A stretch of DNA of 64,000 nucleotides from Arenimonas donghaensis DSM 18148 = HO3-R19. GTDB lineage: Bacteria > Pseudomonadota > Gammaproteobacteria > Xanthomonadales > Xanthomonadaceae. Shown here piece by piece: positions 28,899-39,920 of this stretch. Position numbers and translations under genes: made by a program. Location of the stretch: positions 1 to 64,000 of the forward strand of contig NZ_AVCJ01000006.1 of the NCBI RefSeq assembly GCF_000743535.1, in the 5' to 3' direction. The notes under the pieces were generated by a model. That model was not told the origin of the DNA. It ran no database searches and saw only the letters and a list, made by a program, of their open reading frames with translations. Every line of letters begins with the position of its first letter. Within the stretch, counting starts at the first letter, position 1.

Positions 28899-29045
28899 GG
28901 ACTTGCGTATCCAGTAGAAAAGACCAGCGGGCAAGTATGCCACAGCCCGGAGCGCTCCCCCTCGGGGGGCTTGAGTCCCAAAGCTCCGGGCCTTGCCCGT
29001 CGGGCAAGCAGGGCTTGGGATCGTGGTGCCTTCGCGGGTGGAGGC

Positions 29046-29143
29046 AGCGTGCAGTCGCCCTGACCGACACGCCGCAAGTACCTCCATGTAGGCTCTTCGT
29101 CGACGTCCTTGTCTCCGAAGGTCGGCCAGGGCGACTGCACGCT
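29046..29143. repeat. 17 bp perfect inverted repeat inside the island
   Basis: AGCGTGCAGTCGCCCTG (29046-29062) is exactly complementary to 29127-29143. Pairing continues imperfectly outward (GGAGGC with ACCTCC) and inward (ACCGAC with GTCGGC), making an arm of about 29 bp around a 52-nt loop. In RNA this would be a very stable stem. Confidence 0.8.
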
Positions 29144-29203
29144 ACCTCCTCGAAATGACGTCGTGGCCGCCGGGCAAGCAGGCGGGAAGCCACCTTCGGA
29201 GAC
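29111..29203. repeat. 12 bp perfect inverted repeat overlapping the previous stem
   Basis: GTCTCCGAAGGT (29111-29122) is exactly complementary to 29192-29203. Its left arm runs into the extended right arm of the 29046-29143 stem, so the two helices may compete. Further small stems follow at 29222-29241 (AGTGCC/GGCACT) and 29243-29257 (CGACGC/GCGTCG). Confidence 0.75.
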
Positions 29204-29452
29204 GACTGTCGGCATCCAGTGAGTGCCGCACCCCTGGCACTTCGACGCGAAGCGTCGGGCTGGCAACCTGCGGCCCGTGATGGAGTGGGAGCGACCCGGC
29301 CGTGAGCTAGTCATGGATGACGCTTGGTCCCGGCCGGGCGGCGAGGACGTAGCGTGCGCGGCGGCGCCTCCGACGAATGCCCCAAGGGCCGCCCTGCTTG
29401 CCCACAGGGCAAGCCCAGGGACTTGGGACTGAAGTCCCTCCCGCAGGCGGGG

Positions 29453-32809
<3,357 letters not shown>

Positions 32810-32813
<4 letters not shown>

Positions 32814-33955
32814 GGCGACGGCCCCTGCAGGGCGAGCCGCGGCAGGCTCAGCACCAGGCGCGTGCCGGCGCCCGGCGTCGAGTCGAAGACCAGTCCGCCC
32901 CCCAGGGCGGCGAGGCGTTCACGCATGCCGGCCAGGCCGGTATTGGGTTCGATGGCGCCACCCCGGCCATCGTCACTGATGCCCAGGCGCACGCCCTCGG
33001 CGTCGGCACTGAGTTCGACGTCGACGCGCCGGGCGCGGGCATGGCGCAGGATGTTGGTGACCGCTTCGCGCAGGCCCAGGGCCAGCACCGACTCGGCTTC
33101 GGGGGTCAGCGCCACGGGGGCGATGCGCTGGTCGAGCCTGACGTCCGCCGACAGCAGCGCCAGCCGCGCCGCCGCAAGCTCGGCCAGCAGGCCGGTGGCG
33201 CGGATGCCGACCACGGCTTCGCGCACCTGCGACAGCGCCTGGCGCGCAACCGTTTCGACTTCGCCGATCTGCCGGCGGGCCGCCGCCGGATCCTTGTCCA
33301 CCAGACGCCCCGCCAGTTCGCTCTTGATCGCGACCAGCGACAGCGTGTGGCCCAGCAGGTCGTGCAGGTCGCGGCCGATGCGTTCGCGTTCGGCCATCGC
33401 CGCCAGGCGGGCGACTTCCTGCTGGGTCAGGCGCAGCTCGGCGTTGCGACGGGACTTCTCCCGCGAATAGAGGGTGCCCGCCAGGACCAGGCCACCGATG
33501 ATGGCCGACATGCCGCTCCAGGCAAGGGCCAGCTGGGGCCTGGGCATCAGCCACCAGAACTCGGCCGCCAGCAGCGCCATCAGTCCAGCCGCCACCACGA
33601 TGGCCAGGCGCGGGCGGAAGGCCCAGCCGACCATGCCGCAGGCGTAGATGAGGAAGGTGTGGCCGCCGGGGTTGAAGGGCACCAGGCCATAGCCGACCGC
33701 CGCGACCCCCAGGGCCAGCCAGGGCCGAAGCGTCGGCGAGGCGCGATAGAAGCCGAAGTGCATCGGCAGGAACACCGCGATCGCGACCACGCTGGCCACC
33801 AGCAGCCGGGAGACGCCGACCGGCGCGAAAGCCAGCGGCAGGAACACGAAGACCAGGTAGGCCAGCGTCACCCACGGGCTGTCGTGGATGTCGTCGCCGT
33901 TCGCCGGCTTCGGCCTGCTGTCTGTGTGTACGAGCGCTGTCATTGGCCGAGACAT
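32810..33955 (-). CDS. DesK-type sensor histidine kinase
   Basis: A 381-residue kinase with six membrane helices between about residues 30 and 163 and almost no extracellular loops. A HisKA_3 dimerisation helix follows with phospho-acceptor His198 in GRDLHDLLGHTLSL, then an HATPase domain (EAVTNILRHARA, GISDDGRG). This topology, as in DesK and LiaS relatives, senses membrane state or membrane-active compounds. It lies 34 bp downstream of the ABC permease and overlaps its regulator gene. A second ATG 12 bp further in (33943) is also possible. Confidence 0.92.
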
Positions 33956-33989
33956 TATCGGATTTACCGGTGCAAGCGCCGGCGGCGGC

Positions 33990-34754
33990 TCAGAGGCGGC
34001 GCAGCCGGTAGGCGGCGACCACCAGCAAGAGCACGGTCGTGGCGGCCAGCACCGTCGCGTGCAGCAGGTAGTTGACGCCCTGGACCTGGCCGATGACGCC
34101 CAGCGCCATCTGCGCCAGGTGGTAGGCCGGCCACACCACGGCCAACTTCTGCACCAGCGCCGGGAAGACGAAGATCGGCATCCACAGGCCCGACAGCACC
34201 GACATCGGCAGGTAGATCAGGTTGACGATGGCGACCGCGGCCTGGCCTTTCACCAGGGTGCCGATGAGCAGGCCCAGCGCACAGAAAGGCGCGGTGCCCA
34301 GCAGCAGCACCGACAGGAGCTTGAACCACACCAGCGGTTCGATCCGCACGCCGCCGAAGCCGATCGCGGCGATCGACAGCAGGCAGACCACCGCCAGCCC
34401 GAACACCAGGCTCATGGCGATCTTGGCCAGGAAGTAGGCGAAGGCCGGCATCGGCGAGACCCGCTTGAGTTCGAGCAGGCCGCGCTCGCGTTCGATGGCC
34501 AGGCCGACGCCAAAGCCGAACAGCGCCGGTCCGATGACGCCGAAGGCGCCATACGTCGCCAGCAGGTAGGCGGACTTCTCGTAGTCGCCCCACTTGCCCG
34601 GCAGCAGGATCGCGAACAGCACGTAGAACACCACGGGAAACGCCAGCGACGGGATCGCGAAGGCCGGCGTGCGAAGTACGCCCAGCAACTCGTACCAGGC
34701 TTCCAGCGCGTGGATGCGCCAGGCCGACGGGGCGGGAAAGGGGGTCGTGTTCAT
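33990..34754 (-). CDS. ABC-2 type transporter permease
   Basis: A 254-residue protein with six transmembrane helices and the ABC-2 hallmark GFGVGLAIERERGLLELKR before the second pair of helices. It forms the membrane part of an exporter with the ATPase encoded upstream, whose stop overlaps this ATG (34751-34754). Pairing with a DesK/DesR-type system suggests export of, or resistance to, a membrane-active compound. The substrate cannot be inferred. Confidence 0.9.
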   Translation of the reverse strand: MNTTPFPAPSAWRIHALEAWYELLGVLRTPAFAIPSLAFPVVFYVLFAILLPGKWGDYEKSAYLLATYGAFGVIGPALFGFGVGLAIERERGLLELKRVSPMPAFAYFLAKIAMSLVFGLAVVCLLSIAAIGFGGVRIEPLVWFKLLSVLLLGTAPFCALGLLIGTLVKGQAAVAIVNLIYLPMSVLSGLWMPIFVFPALVQKLAVVWPAYHLAQMALGVIGQVQGVNYLLHATVLAATTVLLLVVAAYRLRRL

Positions 34755-35671
34755 GCGGCGTCCTCCAGCGGGGCCTGGGCGGTGATCGAAAGCACGGCGT
34801 CTTCCAGCGGCAGCGGCCGCACTTCCAGTTCGGACAGCGCCGGATCGGCGGCGAGCCAGCGGCGCAGCACGGTTTCGGCGTCGCGGCTGAGCAATTCGAC
34901 GCGACCGTCGTGCTCGCGGGCGGCGTCCACGCCGGGCCATGCGCCGAGTTCGGCCAGGCCGAGGCGGCTGCGCGCGATGATGCGCTTGCCGTCGGCGCGC
35001 GCCTTGATCTGGGCGGGACTGCCTTCGGCCAGGACACGGCCGGACGCCATCAGCACGATGCGGTCGGCCAGCGCGTCGGCCTCTTCCAGGTAATGGGTGG
35101 TGAGCACGATCGCGGTACCCTCGTCGCGCAGCCGCCGGATGACCTCCCAGAAGGCGCGGCGTGCCTCGACGTCCAGGCCGACCGTGGGCTCGTCGACGAA
35201 CAACAGCGGCGCGCGACCGCAGATCGCCAGCGCGAACTGCACCCGCTTCTTCTGGCCGCCGGACAGGGCGCCGTAGGACCGCCGGGCCAGGTCGCTCACC
35301 CCGGCCAGGGCCAGGGTGTCGTCGACATGGCGCGGCGACGGGTAATAGCTCGAATACAGGCGCACGTGTTCGGCGACGCGCAGGGTGTCGGTCAGGTCGC
35401 CGTCCTGCAGCATCACGCCGATGCCGCGGCGCACATGGGGTTGGCGCGGATCGGCGCCGAACAGTTCGACGGTGCCGGCGTCGGCGCCGATGCGTCCGGT
35501 CAGCAGGCCCAGGGCGGTGGTCTTGCCGGCGCCGTTGGCGCCCAGCAGGGCCAGCACTTCACCGGCACGCACGACCAGGTCCACGCCGGACAGGGCCTGC
35601 ACCGGACCGTAGGACTTGCTGGCGCCCGCCAGGCGGGCGAGCACGGGTCGATCGGATCGTGAAGCAGTCAT
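34751..35671 (-). CDS. ABC transporter ATP-binding protein
   Basis: A 306-residue ATPase. Walker A GANGAGKTT begins near residue 44, the Q-loop is MLQDGD, the signature LSGGQKKR is near 141, Walker B is LLFVDEPTVGLD, and the H-loop is TTHYLEEADALADR. A C-terminal 80-residue extension resembles those of drug-exporter (CcmA/DrrA-like) ATPases. The ATG at 35671 has AGGAGT about 8 nt upstream and is preferred to 35788. It is the first gene of the five-gene exporter/two-component operon. Confidence 0.93.
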   Translation of the reverse strand: MTASRSDRPVLARLAGASKSYGPVQALSGVDLVVRAGEVLALLGANGAGKTTALGLLTGRIGADAGTVELFGADPRQPHVRRGIGVMLQDGDLTDTLRVAEHVRLYSSYYPSPRHVDDTLALAGVSDLARRSYGALSGGQKKRVQFALAICGRAPLLFVDEPTVGLDVEARRAFWEVIRRLRDEGTAIVLTTHYLEEADALADRIVLMASGRVLAEGSPAQIKARADGKRIIARSRLGLAELGAWPGVDAAREHDGRVELLSRDAETVLRRWLAADPALSELEVRPLPLEDAVLSITAQAPLEDAA

Positions 35672-35746
35672 GGCGGACTCCTGGATGGCCTGGCGCCAGT
35701 CTTCGCGTCCGCCGCATCCGGGGGCAGTGGCGGCCGTCAGCAAGCG

Positions 35747-35766
35747 CGGGTGACAGCTGTCACCCG
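35747..35766. promoter_or_regulatory. 20 bp perfect palindrome, candidate operator
   Basis: CGGGTGACAGCTGTCACCCG is perfectly self-complementary and lies 76 bp before the ABC ATPase ATG and about 50 bp before the putative aminotransferase -10 box. The core TGACAGCTGTCA has the symmetry expected of a LuxR-type response-regulator dimer site. The DesR-like regulator of the same operon is the natural candidate. Confidence 0.5.
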
Positions 35767-35816
35767 GCGCCTCCGGTTTCAAACGCACGGGGGTTACGCG
35801 GCCCCCTGCGCGGTGG

Positions 35817-35822
35817 TAATAT
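35817..35822 (+). promoter_or_regulatory. Probable -10 box of the aminotransferase gene
   Basis: TAATAT lies about 80 bp upstream of the ATG at 35905; transcription would start near 35829 and give a leader of roughly 75 nt. No strong -35 is seen. Confidence 0.35.
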
Positions 35823-35860
35823 CGGCCCCAAGTCTTTGATTTTCAACGCAAGACCCGACG

Positions 35861-35887
35861 CGCGAGGGCCTTCCTCGCGTTTTGTTT
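35861..35887 (+). terminator. Intrinsic terminator/attenuator in the aminotransferase leader
   Basis: The perfect 7 bp stem CGCGAGG/CCTCGCG with a 5-nt loop is followed by TTTTGTTTT, a good rho-independent terminator. It lies between the putative promoter and the start codon of the aminotransferase gene (stem ends 25 bp before the ATG). Upstream genes are divergent, so it cannot serve them; conditional read-through of the leader is the simplest explanation. Confidence 0.65.
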
Positions 35888-35904
35888 TGGGTCCGGAGAA
35901 CGCC

Positions 35905-37407
35905 ATGAACCTGCTCGAGATCCTCAAGCCGCTGCGCAGCCGCGCCGGCACCGTTCGCACCCCTGGCCTCGACGACGCCAGCCTGCAGCGCCTGGGGGCG
36001 CGATTCCCCGAGCTGGTCGAAGCCGCCAAGGCTGCCGCCGAGGCCCACGCCGCCCTGGCCACCGAGTTCGCCGACCTGTTCGATCTCGACGAACAGGCCC
36101 AGGTGGAGGCCGTGCAGGCCGGCTTCGTCAACTTCTATCCCGACGACGCCGTCAATCCCTACGTCGCCCTGGCCGCGCGCGGCCCCTGGATCGTCACGCT
36201 CAAGGGCGCGGTGATCCACGACTCCGGCGGCTACGGCATGCTCGGCCTGGGCCACACGCCGGCGCCGCTGCTGGAGGCGATGTCCCGGCCGCAGGTGATG
36301 GCCAACGTCATGACGCCGTCGCTGTCGCAGCTGCGCATCGTGCGCGCGCTGCGCAAGGAAATCGGCCACCGCCGCGATGAATGCCCGTACGCGAAGTTCC
36401 TGTGCCTGAACTCGGGTTCGGAGTCGGTGTCGCTGGCCGGCCGCATCGCCGACGTCAACGCCAAGCTGCACACCGACGCCGGTGGCCGCCACGCCGGCAA
36501 GCGGGTCAAGCGCGTCGCCGTCAAGGGCGCCTTCCACGGCCGCACCGAACTGCCGGCGCTGTACTCGGATTCCTCGCGCAAGAACTACCTGCAGCACCTG
36601 GCCAGCTACCAGCACCACAACGACCAGCTGCTGGTCGTCGAGCCGTATTCGGTCGAAGGCCTCAAGCAGGTCTTCGCCGACGCCGACGCCAATGGCTGGT
36701 ACATCGAGGCGATGTTCCTGGAGCCGGTGATGGGCGAAGGCGACCCGGGCCGCGCCGTGCCGCCGGAGTTCTACGCCGCCGCGCGCGAACTGACCAAGGC
36801 CCACGGCACGCTGCTGCTGGTCGACTCCATCCAGGCCGGCCTGCGCGCCCACGGCGTGCTGTCGATCGTCGACTACCCGGGTTTCGAAGGCCTGGAAGCG
36901 CCGGACATGGAAACCTATTCCAAGGCGCTCAATGGCGGCCAGTACCCGCTGTCGGTGCTGGCGGTGAACGAACGCGCCGCGGGCCTGTACCGCAAGGGCG
37001 TGTACGGCAACACCATGACCGCGAACCCGCGCGCGCTGGACATCGCCGCGGCGATGCTGGGCCAGCTGACGCCGGAACTGCGCGCCAACATCCGCGACCG
37101 CGGCCAGGAGTTCCTGGACAAGCTGGCCGCGCTGCGCGACGAACTGGGCAATGGCCTGATCACCAAGGTCCAGGGCACCGGCCTGCTGTTCTCCTGCGAA
37201 CTCGACCCGTCCTTCAAGTGCTTCGGCGCCGGTTCCACCGAGGAGTACATGCGCGAGCGCGGCATCGGCGTCATCCACGGCGGCACCAATTCCTTGCGCT
37301 TCACCCCGCACTTCGCGGTCACCAGCGAGGAAGTGGACCTGGTCATCGACAACATCCGCCAGGCCCTGCTGCACGGTCCCCGCAAGACCCAGGCCGCTGC
37401 AGCCTGA
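35905..37407 (+). CDS. Class III PLP-dependent aminotransferase
   Basis: A 500-residue fold-type I aminotransferase. The PLP-binding Lys340 lies in YSKALNGGQYPLSV, the substrate/PLP block NSGSESVSLAGRIAD is near residue 170, a GAFHGRTELPALYS helix start follows, and ELDPS with IGVIHGGTNSLRFTPHF falls near the C-terminus. It is longer than ornithine/acetylornithine types (about 400), with an N-terminal extension of some 60 residues. The amino donor is unknown; lysine or another omega-amine is possible. GGAGAA precedes the ATG. The leader has its own terminator. Confidence 0.85.
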   Translation: MNLLEILKPLRSRAGTVRTPGLDDASLQRLGARFPELVEAAKAAAEAHAALATEFADLFDLDEQAQVEAVQAGFVNFYPDDAVNPYVALAARGPWIVTLKGAVIHDSGGYGMLGLGHTPAPLLEAMSRPQVMANVMTPSLSQLRIVRALRKEIGHRRDECPYAKFLCLNSGSESVSLAGRIADVNAKLHTDAGGRHAGKRVKRVAVKGAFHGRTELPALYSDSSRKNYLQHLASYQHHNDQLLVVEPYSVEGLKQVFADADANGWYIEAMFLEPVMGEGDPGRAVPPEFYAAARELTKAHGTLLLVDSIQAGLRAHGVLSIVDYPGFEGLEAPDMETYSKALNGGQYPLSVLAVNERAAGLYRKGVYGNTMTANPRALDIAAAMLGQLTPELRANIRDRGQEFLDKLAALRDELGNGLITKVQGTGLLFSCELDPSFKCFGAGSTEEYMRERGIGVIHGGTNSLRFTPHFAVTSEEVDLVIDNIRQALLHGPRKTQAAAA

Positions 37408-37417
37408 AGCCTGAAGA

Positions 37418-37445
37418 CGCCGGACTGAAAATCTAAAGTCCGGCG
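37418..37445. terminator. Hairpin between convergent aminotransferase and ubiquinone hydroxylase genes
   Basis: CGCCGGACT (37418-37426) pairs with AGTCCGGCG (37437-37445) around a 10-nt A/T-rich loop, and it overlaps the stop codon of the minus-strand gene. There is no strong U-run, so it is a likely but not classic shared terminator. Confidence 0.45.
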
Positions 37446-38614
37446 GCGCGCCGCCACAGCATCCGGGTGAGCGGCGGCAGCCGGCCGGCCAGGCCCAGGG
37501 CGTGGCCGCGCAACAGGGTCGGCGCCAGGACGTCGTTGCTGAAGACGCGATTGATGGCGTCGAATGACCACGCGGCCAGCGTGTTCTCGCTGTGGCGCGT
37601 GCGCGCCCATCGCGCCAGGCGATGCGGCGCCGCGATGTCGACGCCCCGCGCCAGGGCGCGCTGCCATTCGACCCGGAGCGCGGCGACGTCGCGCAGGCCC
37701 AGGTTCACGCCCTGCCCCGCCAGCGGATGCACGACATGGGCGGCGTCACCGGCCAGCACCACGCGGCCGGCCACCAGCTTGTTGGCCAGCTGACGGCGCA
37801 GCGGAAAGGCCACGCGCCGCGAGACCGAGGTGACCTCGCCGAGGCGGGCGTCGAAGGCGCGCGTGAGTTCGCGCCGGAAACTTTCTTCGTCAGCATCGAG
37901 CAATCGCTGCGCTTGCGAATCAGGCAGGGTCCAGACGATCGAGCAGCGGCCGTCGGCGATGGGCAGGAAAGCCAGCGGGCCCGTCGGCAGGAAACGCTGC
38001 CAGGCGGTGTCCTCGTGCGGGCGCTCGGTGCCTACATAGGCCACCAGGCCGCGCTGGCCGTAATCGTGGGCCTGGGCCTCGAGCCCGGCGCAAGCGCGCA
38101 CCTTCGATGCCGCGCCATCGGCGCCCAGCACCAGCCGGGCATGCAGCACGGTGCCGCTGGCCAGGTGCACGGTGGCAAGTGATTCGTCTTGTTCGATCGT
38201 GGCCAGGCTGTCCGGGCAAAACCGGTGGATGCCGGCCTCGCGACCGCAGGCCGCCCACAGCCGGTCGACCAGCAACGCATTTTCGACGATGTGGCCCAAG
38301 GCCGGCCGGCCGAAGGCGTCGGCGTCGAAACACAGTTCACCGCCGCCGGCCGCATCCCAGACGCGCATCCTGCGGTAGGGATGGGCCCGGGCCGCCCGGA
38401 TGCCTTCCCACGCGCCCAGATCGTCGAGCAGGGCGGCGTTGTCGGGCGCGAAGGCATATACCCGCAGGTCCGGCGCGGCGGCGTCCCAGTCCGACGGCGC
38501 ATGCGCCTCCACCAGGGCCACGCGCAGGCCGTCCCGGGCCGCGGCCAGCGCAGCGGCGGCGCCGACCACGCCGGCACCGACCACGACCAGGTCGAACGGG
38601 TCGCGCCGACTCAC
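37433..38614 (-). CDS. UbiH/UbiF/UbiI-family FAD-dependent ubiquinone hydroxylase
   Basis: A 393-residue flavoprotein monooxygenase. The FAD Rossmann motif VVVGAGVVGAAAAL lies near residues 10-23, the DG motif LVLGADGAASKVR near 160-172, and GD motif VLAGDAAHVVHPLAGQGVNLGLRD near 285. It hydroxylates a benzoquinone precursor of ubiquinone. Sequence alone does not tell UbiF (C6) from UbiI (C5). Its start overlaps the second hydroxylase gene by 4 bp, giving the usual pair of ring hydroxylases in one operon. Confidence 0.9.
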   Translation of the reverse strand: MSRRDPFDLVVVGAGVVGAAAALAAARDGLRVALVEAHAPSDWDAAAPDLRVYAFAPDNAALLDDLGAWEGIRAARAHPYRRMRVWDAAGGGELCFDADAFGRPALGHIVENALLVDRLWAACGREAGIHRFCPDSLATIEQDESLATVHLASGTVLHARLVLGADGAASKVRACAGLEAQAHDYGQRGLVAYVGTERPHEDTAWQRFLPTGPLAFLPIADGRCSIVWTLPDSQAQRLLDADEESFRRELTRAFDARLGEVTSVSRRVAFPLRRQLANKLVAGRVVLAGDAAHVVHPLAGQGVNLGLRDVAALRVEWQRALARGVDIAAPHRLARWARTRHSENTLAAWSFDAINRVFSNDVLAPTLLRGHALGLAGRLPPLTRMLWRRAAGL

Positions 38615-39831
38615 GGGCGCGGCCTCGACAGCGCCGGCACGTCGCCGCGATAACCCATGGCCCCGGCCGCCAGCGGCGCTGCCAGCCCGGGCAGGTGACC
38701 CAGCGCCACCAGCCCCAGCGAGCGCAGCACGTGCATCGGGAACCCATCGTTGGCGGTGGCGCGCGCCAGGCCGTCACTGAAGGCCAGCGTGCGTTCGCGG
38801 TCTTCCCGCCGCGACGCCGCGTAGGCAGCCAGCCGCGCCGGCTCGCCCGGGTCGCCGCCGTCCAGGCGCTGGGCCAGTGCCAGCGCGTCGCGCAAGCCAA
38901 GATTGAACCCCTGCGCACCGATCGGATGGATCGACTGCGCGGCGTTGCCCATCAGCACCGCGCGCGGCGCGACGATGCGGTCGGCGACGATGCGCGCCAG
39001 GGGGTAGGCACTGCGTTTGCCAACCCGGCGCACGCGGCCTGCGCGCCACCCGAAACGCTGCTGGAAATAATCGGCGTAGGCGGCGTCGTCCAGCGCCAGC
39101 ACGGCTTCGGCCTGCCCGCGCGCCACGGCGCAGATGGCGCCGTAGTGGCCACCGGCCATCGGCAGCAGGGCCACCGGGCCCTGTTCGGTGAATCGTTCCC
39201 AGGCGGTGCCGTCCGGCGCACGGTCGGTGGCCAGGCTGCAGACCAGCAGCGTCTGGCCGTAGTCGTGTTCATCCGTGCCGATGCCCAGGGCGGTTCGCGC
39301 CAGCGACCGGTTGCCGTCGGCGGCCACCAGCAGCTTCGCGCGCAGTGCCTGGCCGCCGGAGGTCGGGTCGAGCTGCACGCGCGGACCGTCGGGGTCCGGC
39401 GTCACCGCGACGACGGTGGCCGGCCGGTGGCGGACCAGGCCTTGCACGCCGGCCAGCCGGGACTCGAGGGCCTCGCCGAGCTCGCGTGCCAGCACGACGC
39501 CGCCGAAGGCCTCGTGGCCCATCTGCGCGGCGTCCAGGCGCACGGCGCCGAAGTCGCCGGCCCGGCTGACGTGCACGCGCCGAATCGGTGCCGGCGGCGT
39601 CGCCAGCCTCGGCAGGATGTCCAGCGACGCCAGCGCGTTCAGACTGGCCGCCGCCAGCGCCAGCTTGCGCTCGTCGAAACCCGGGGCGCCGCTGGCCGGG
39701 GCACTGGCCTCGACCTGGCCGATGCGCCAGCCGCGACCGTCGAGCGCGCAGGCCAGCGCGCTGCCGACCAGGCCGCCGCCGAGGATGAGGATGTCGTGGT
39801 CGAAGCCGTCGTCGCGTGGCATGCCGCGCAT
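38611..39831 (-). CDS. ubiH: UbiH-like 2-octaprenyl-6-methoxyphenol hydroxylase
   Basis: A 406-residue FAD-dependent monooxygenase paralogous to the gene that follows it. It has an N-terminal FAD motif ILILGGGLVGSALACAL, DG motif LLVAADGNRSLAR, and GD motif RAVLMGNAAQSIHPIGAQGFNLGLRD. The AQS and IGAQG variants are characteristic of UbiH. ATG starts at 39831 and 39822 are both possible. The divergent plus-strand gene begins 90 bp away. Confidence 0.88.
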   Translation of the reverse strand: MRGMPRDDGFDHDILILGGGLVGSALACALDGRGWRIGQVEASAPASGAPGFDERKLALAAASLNALASLDILPRLATPPAPIRRVHVSRAGDFGAVRLDAAQMGHEAFGGVVLARELGEALESRLAGVQGLVRHRPATVVAVTPDPDGPRVQLDPTSGGQALRAKLLVAADGNRSLARTALGIGTDEHDYGQTLLVCSLATDRAPDGTAWERFTEQGPVALLPMAGGHYGAICAVARGQAEAVLALDDAAYADYFQQRFGWRAGRVRRVGKRSAYPLARIVADRIVAPRAVLMGNAAQSIHPIGAQGFNLGLRDALALAQRLDGGDPGEPARLAAYAASRREDRERTLAFSDGLARATANDGFPMHVLRSLGLVALGHLPGLAAPLAAGAMGYRGDVPALSRPRP

Positions 39832-39877
39832 GATACGCGCCCTCGCCCGGGCGCCGACGATGCCGCGGCAGTTCCGT

Positions 39878-39883
39878 TAGAAT
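39878..39883 (+). promoter_or_regulatory. Probable -10 box for the 39921 operon
   Basis: TAGAAT lies 37 bp before the ATG at 39921, in the short divergent region from ubiH. It resembles the TAGAAT, TAGACT and TAGTCT boxes seen before apaG, hemA and the 57321 gene. No -35 is evident. Confidence 0.35.
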
Positions 39884-39920
39884 GCCGGCCTGGCCGCTGC
39901 CCTGACGGAATCCTTTGCCC

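Larger units (their letters stand above)
28957..29452. repeat. MITE-like or structured intercistronic element with long terminal inverted repeats
   Basis: A gene-free island of about 500 bp between yajC and tgt. Its ends are imperfect inverted repeats of roughly 50 bp. The left arm (28957-29014) contains CTTGAGTCCCAA and TTGCCCGTCGGGCAAGCAGG; the right arm (29391-29452) reads the same on the other strand with a few mismatches and one-base gaps. The innermost 13 bp, GGGCAAGCAGGGC/GCCCTGCTTGCCC, are perfect. The partial motif GGGCAAGCAGG recurs at 29172-29182. No open frame resembles a protein. The right end stops at the tgt stop codon. It could be a non-autonomous mobile element or a folded RNA made by the queA-tgt-yajC transcript. 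Confidence 0.6.

Noticed and set aside
25243-28917. A 1224-residue open frame on the plus strand opposite secF, secD and yajC
   Set aside because: The sense strand encodes the complete SecDF-YajC set; the antisense frame is low-complexity, rich in His, Arg, Gly and Asp, and has no domain.
29002-29403. The repeated GGGCAAGCAGG units as a CRISPR array or integron attC sites
   Set aside because: The units are inverted or irregularly spaced, there are no uniform spacers, no cas or integrase gene is present, and the attC core triplets are missing.
39832-39920. Cobalamin riboswitch before the membrane protein/PduO operon
   Set aside because: The gap is only 89 bp, too short for a B12 riboswitch, and no B12-box-like sequence is visible.
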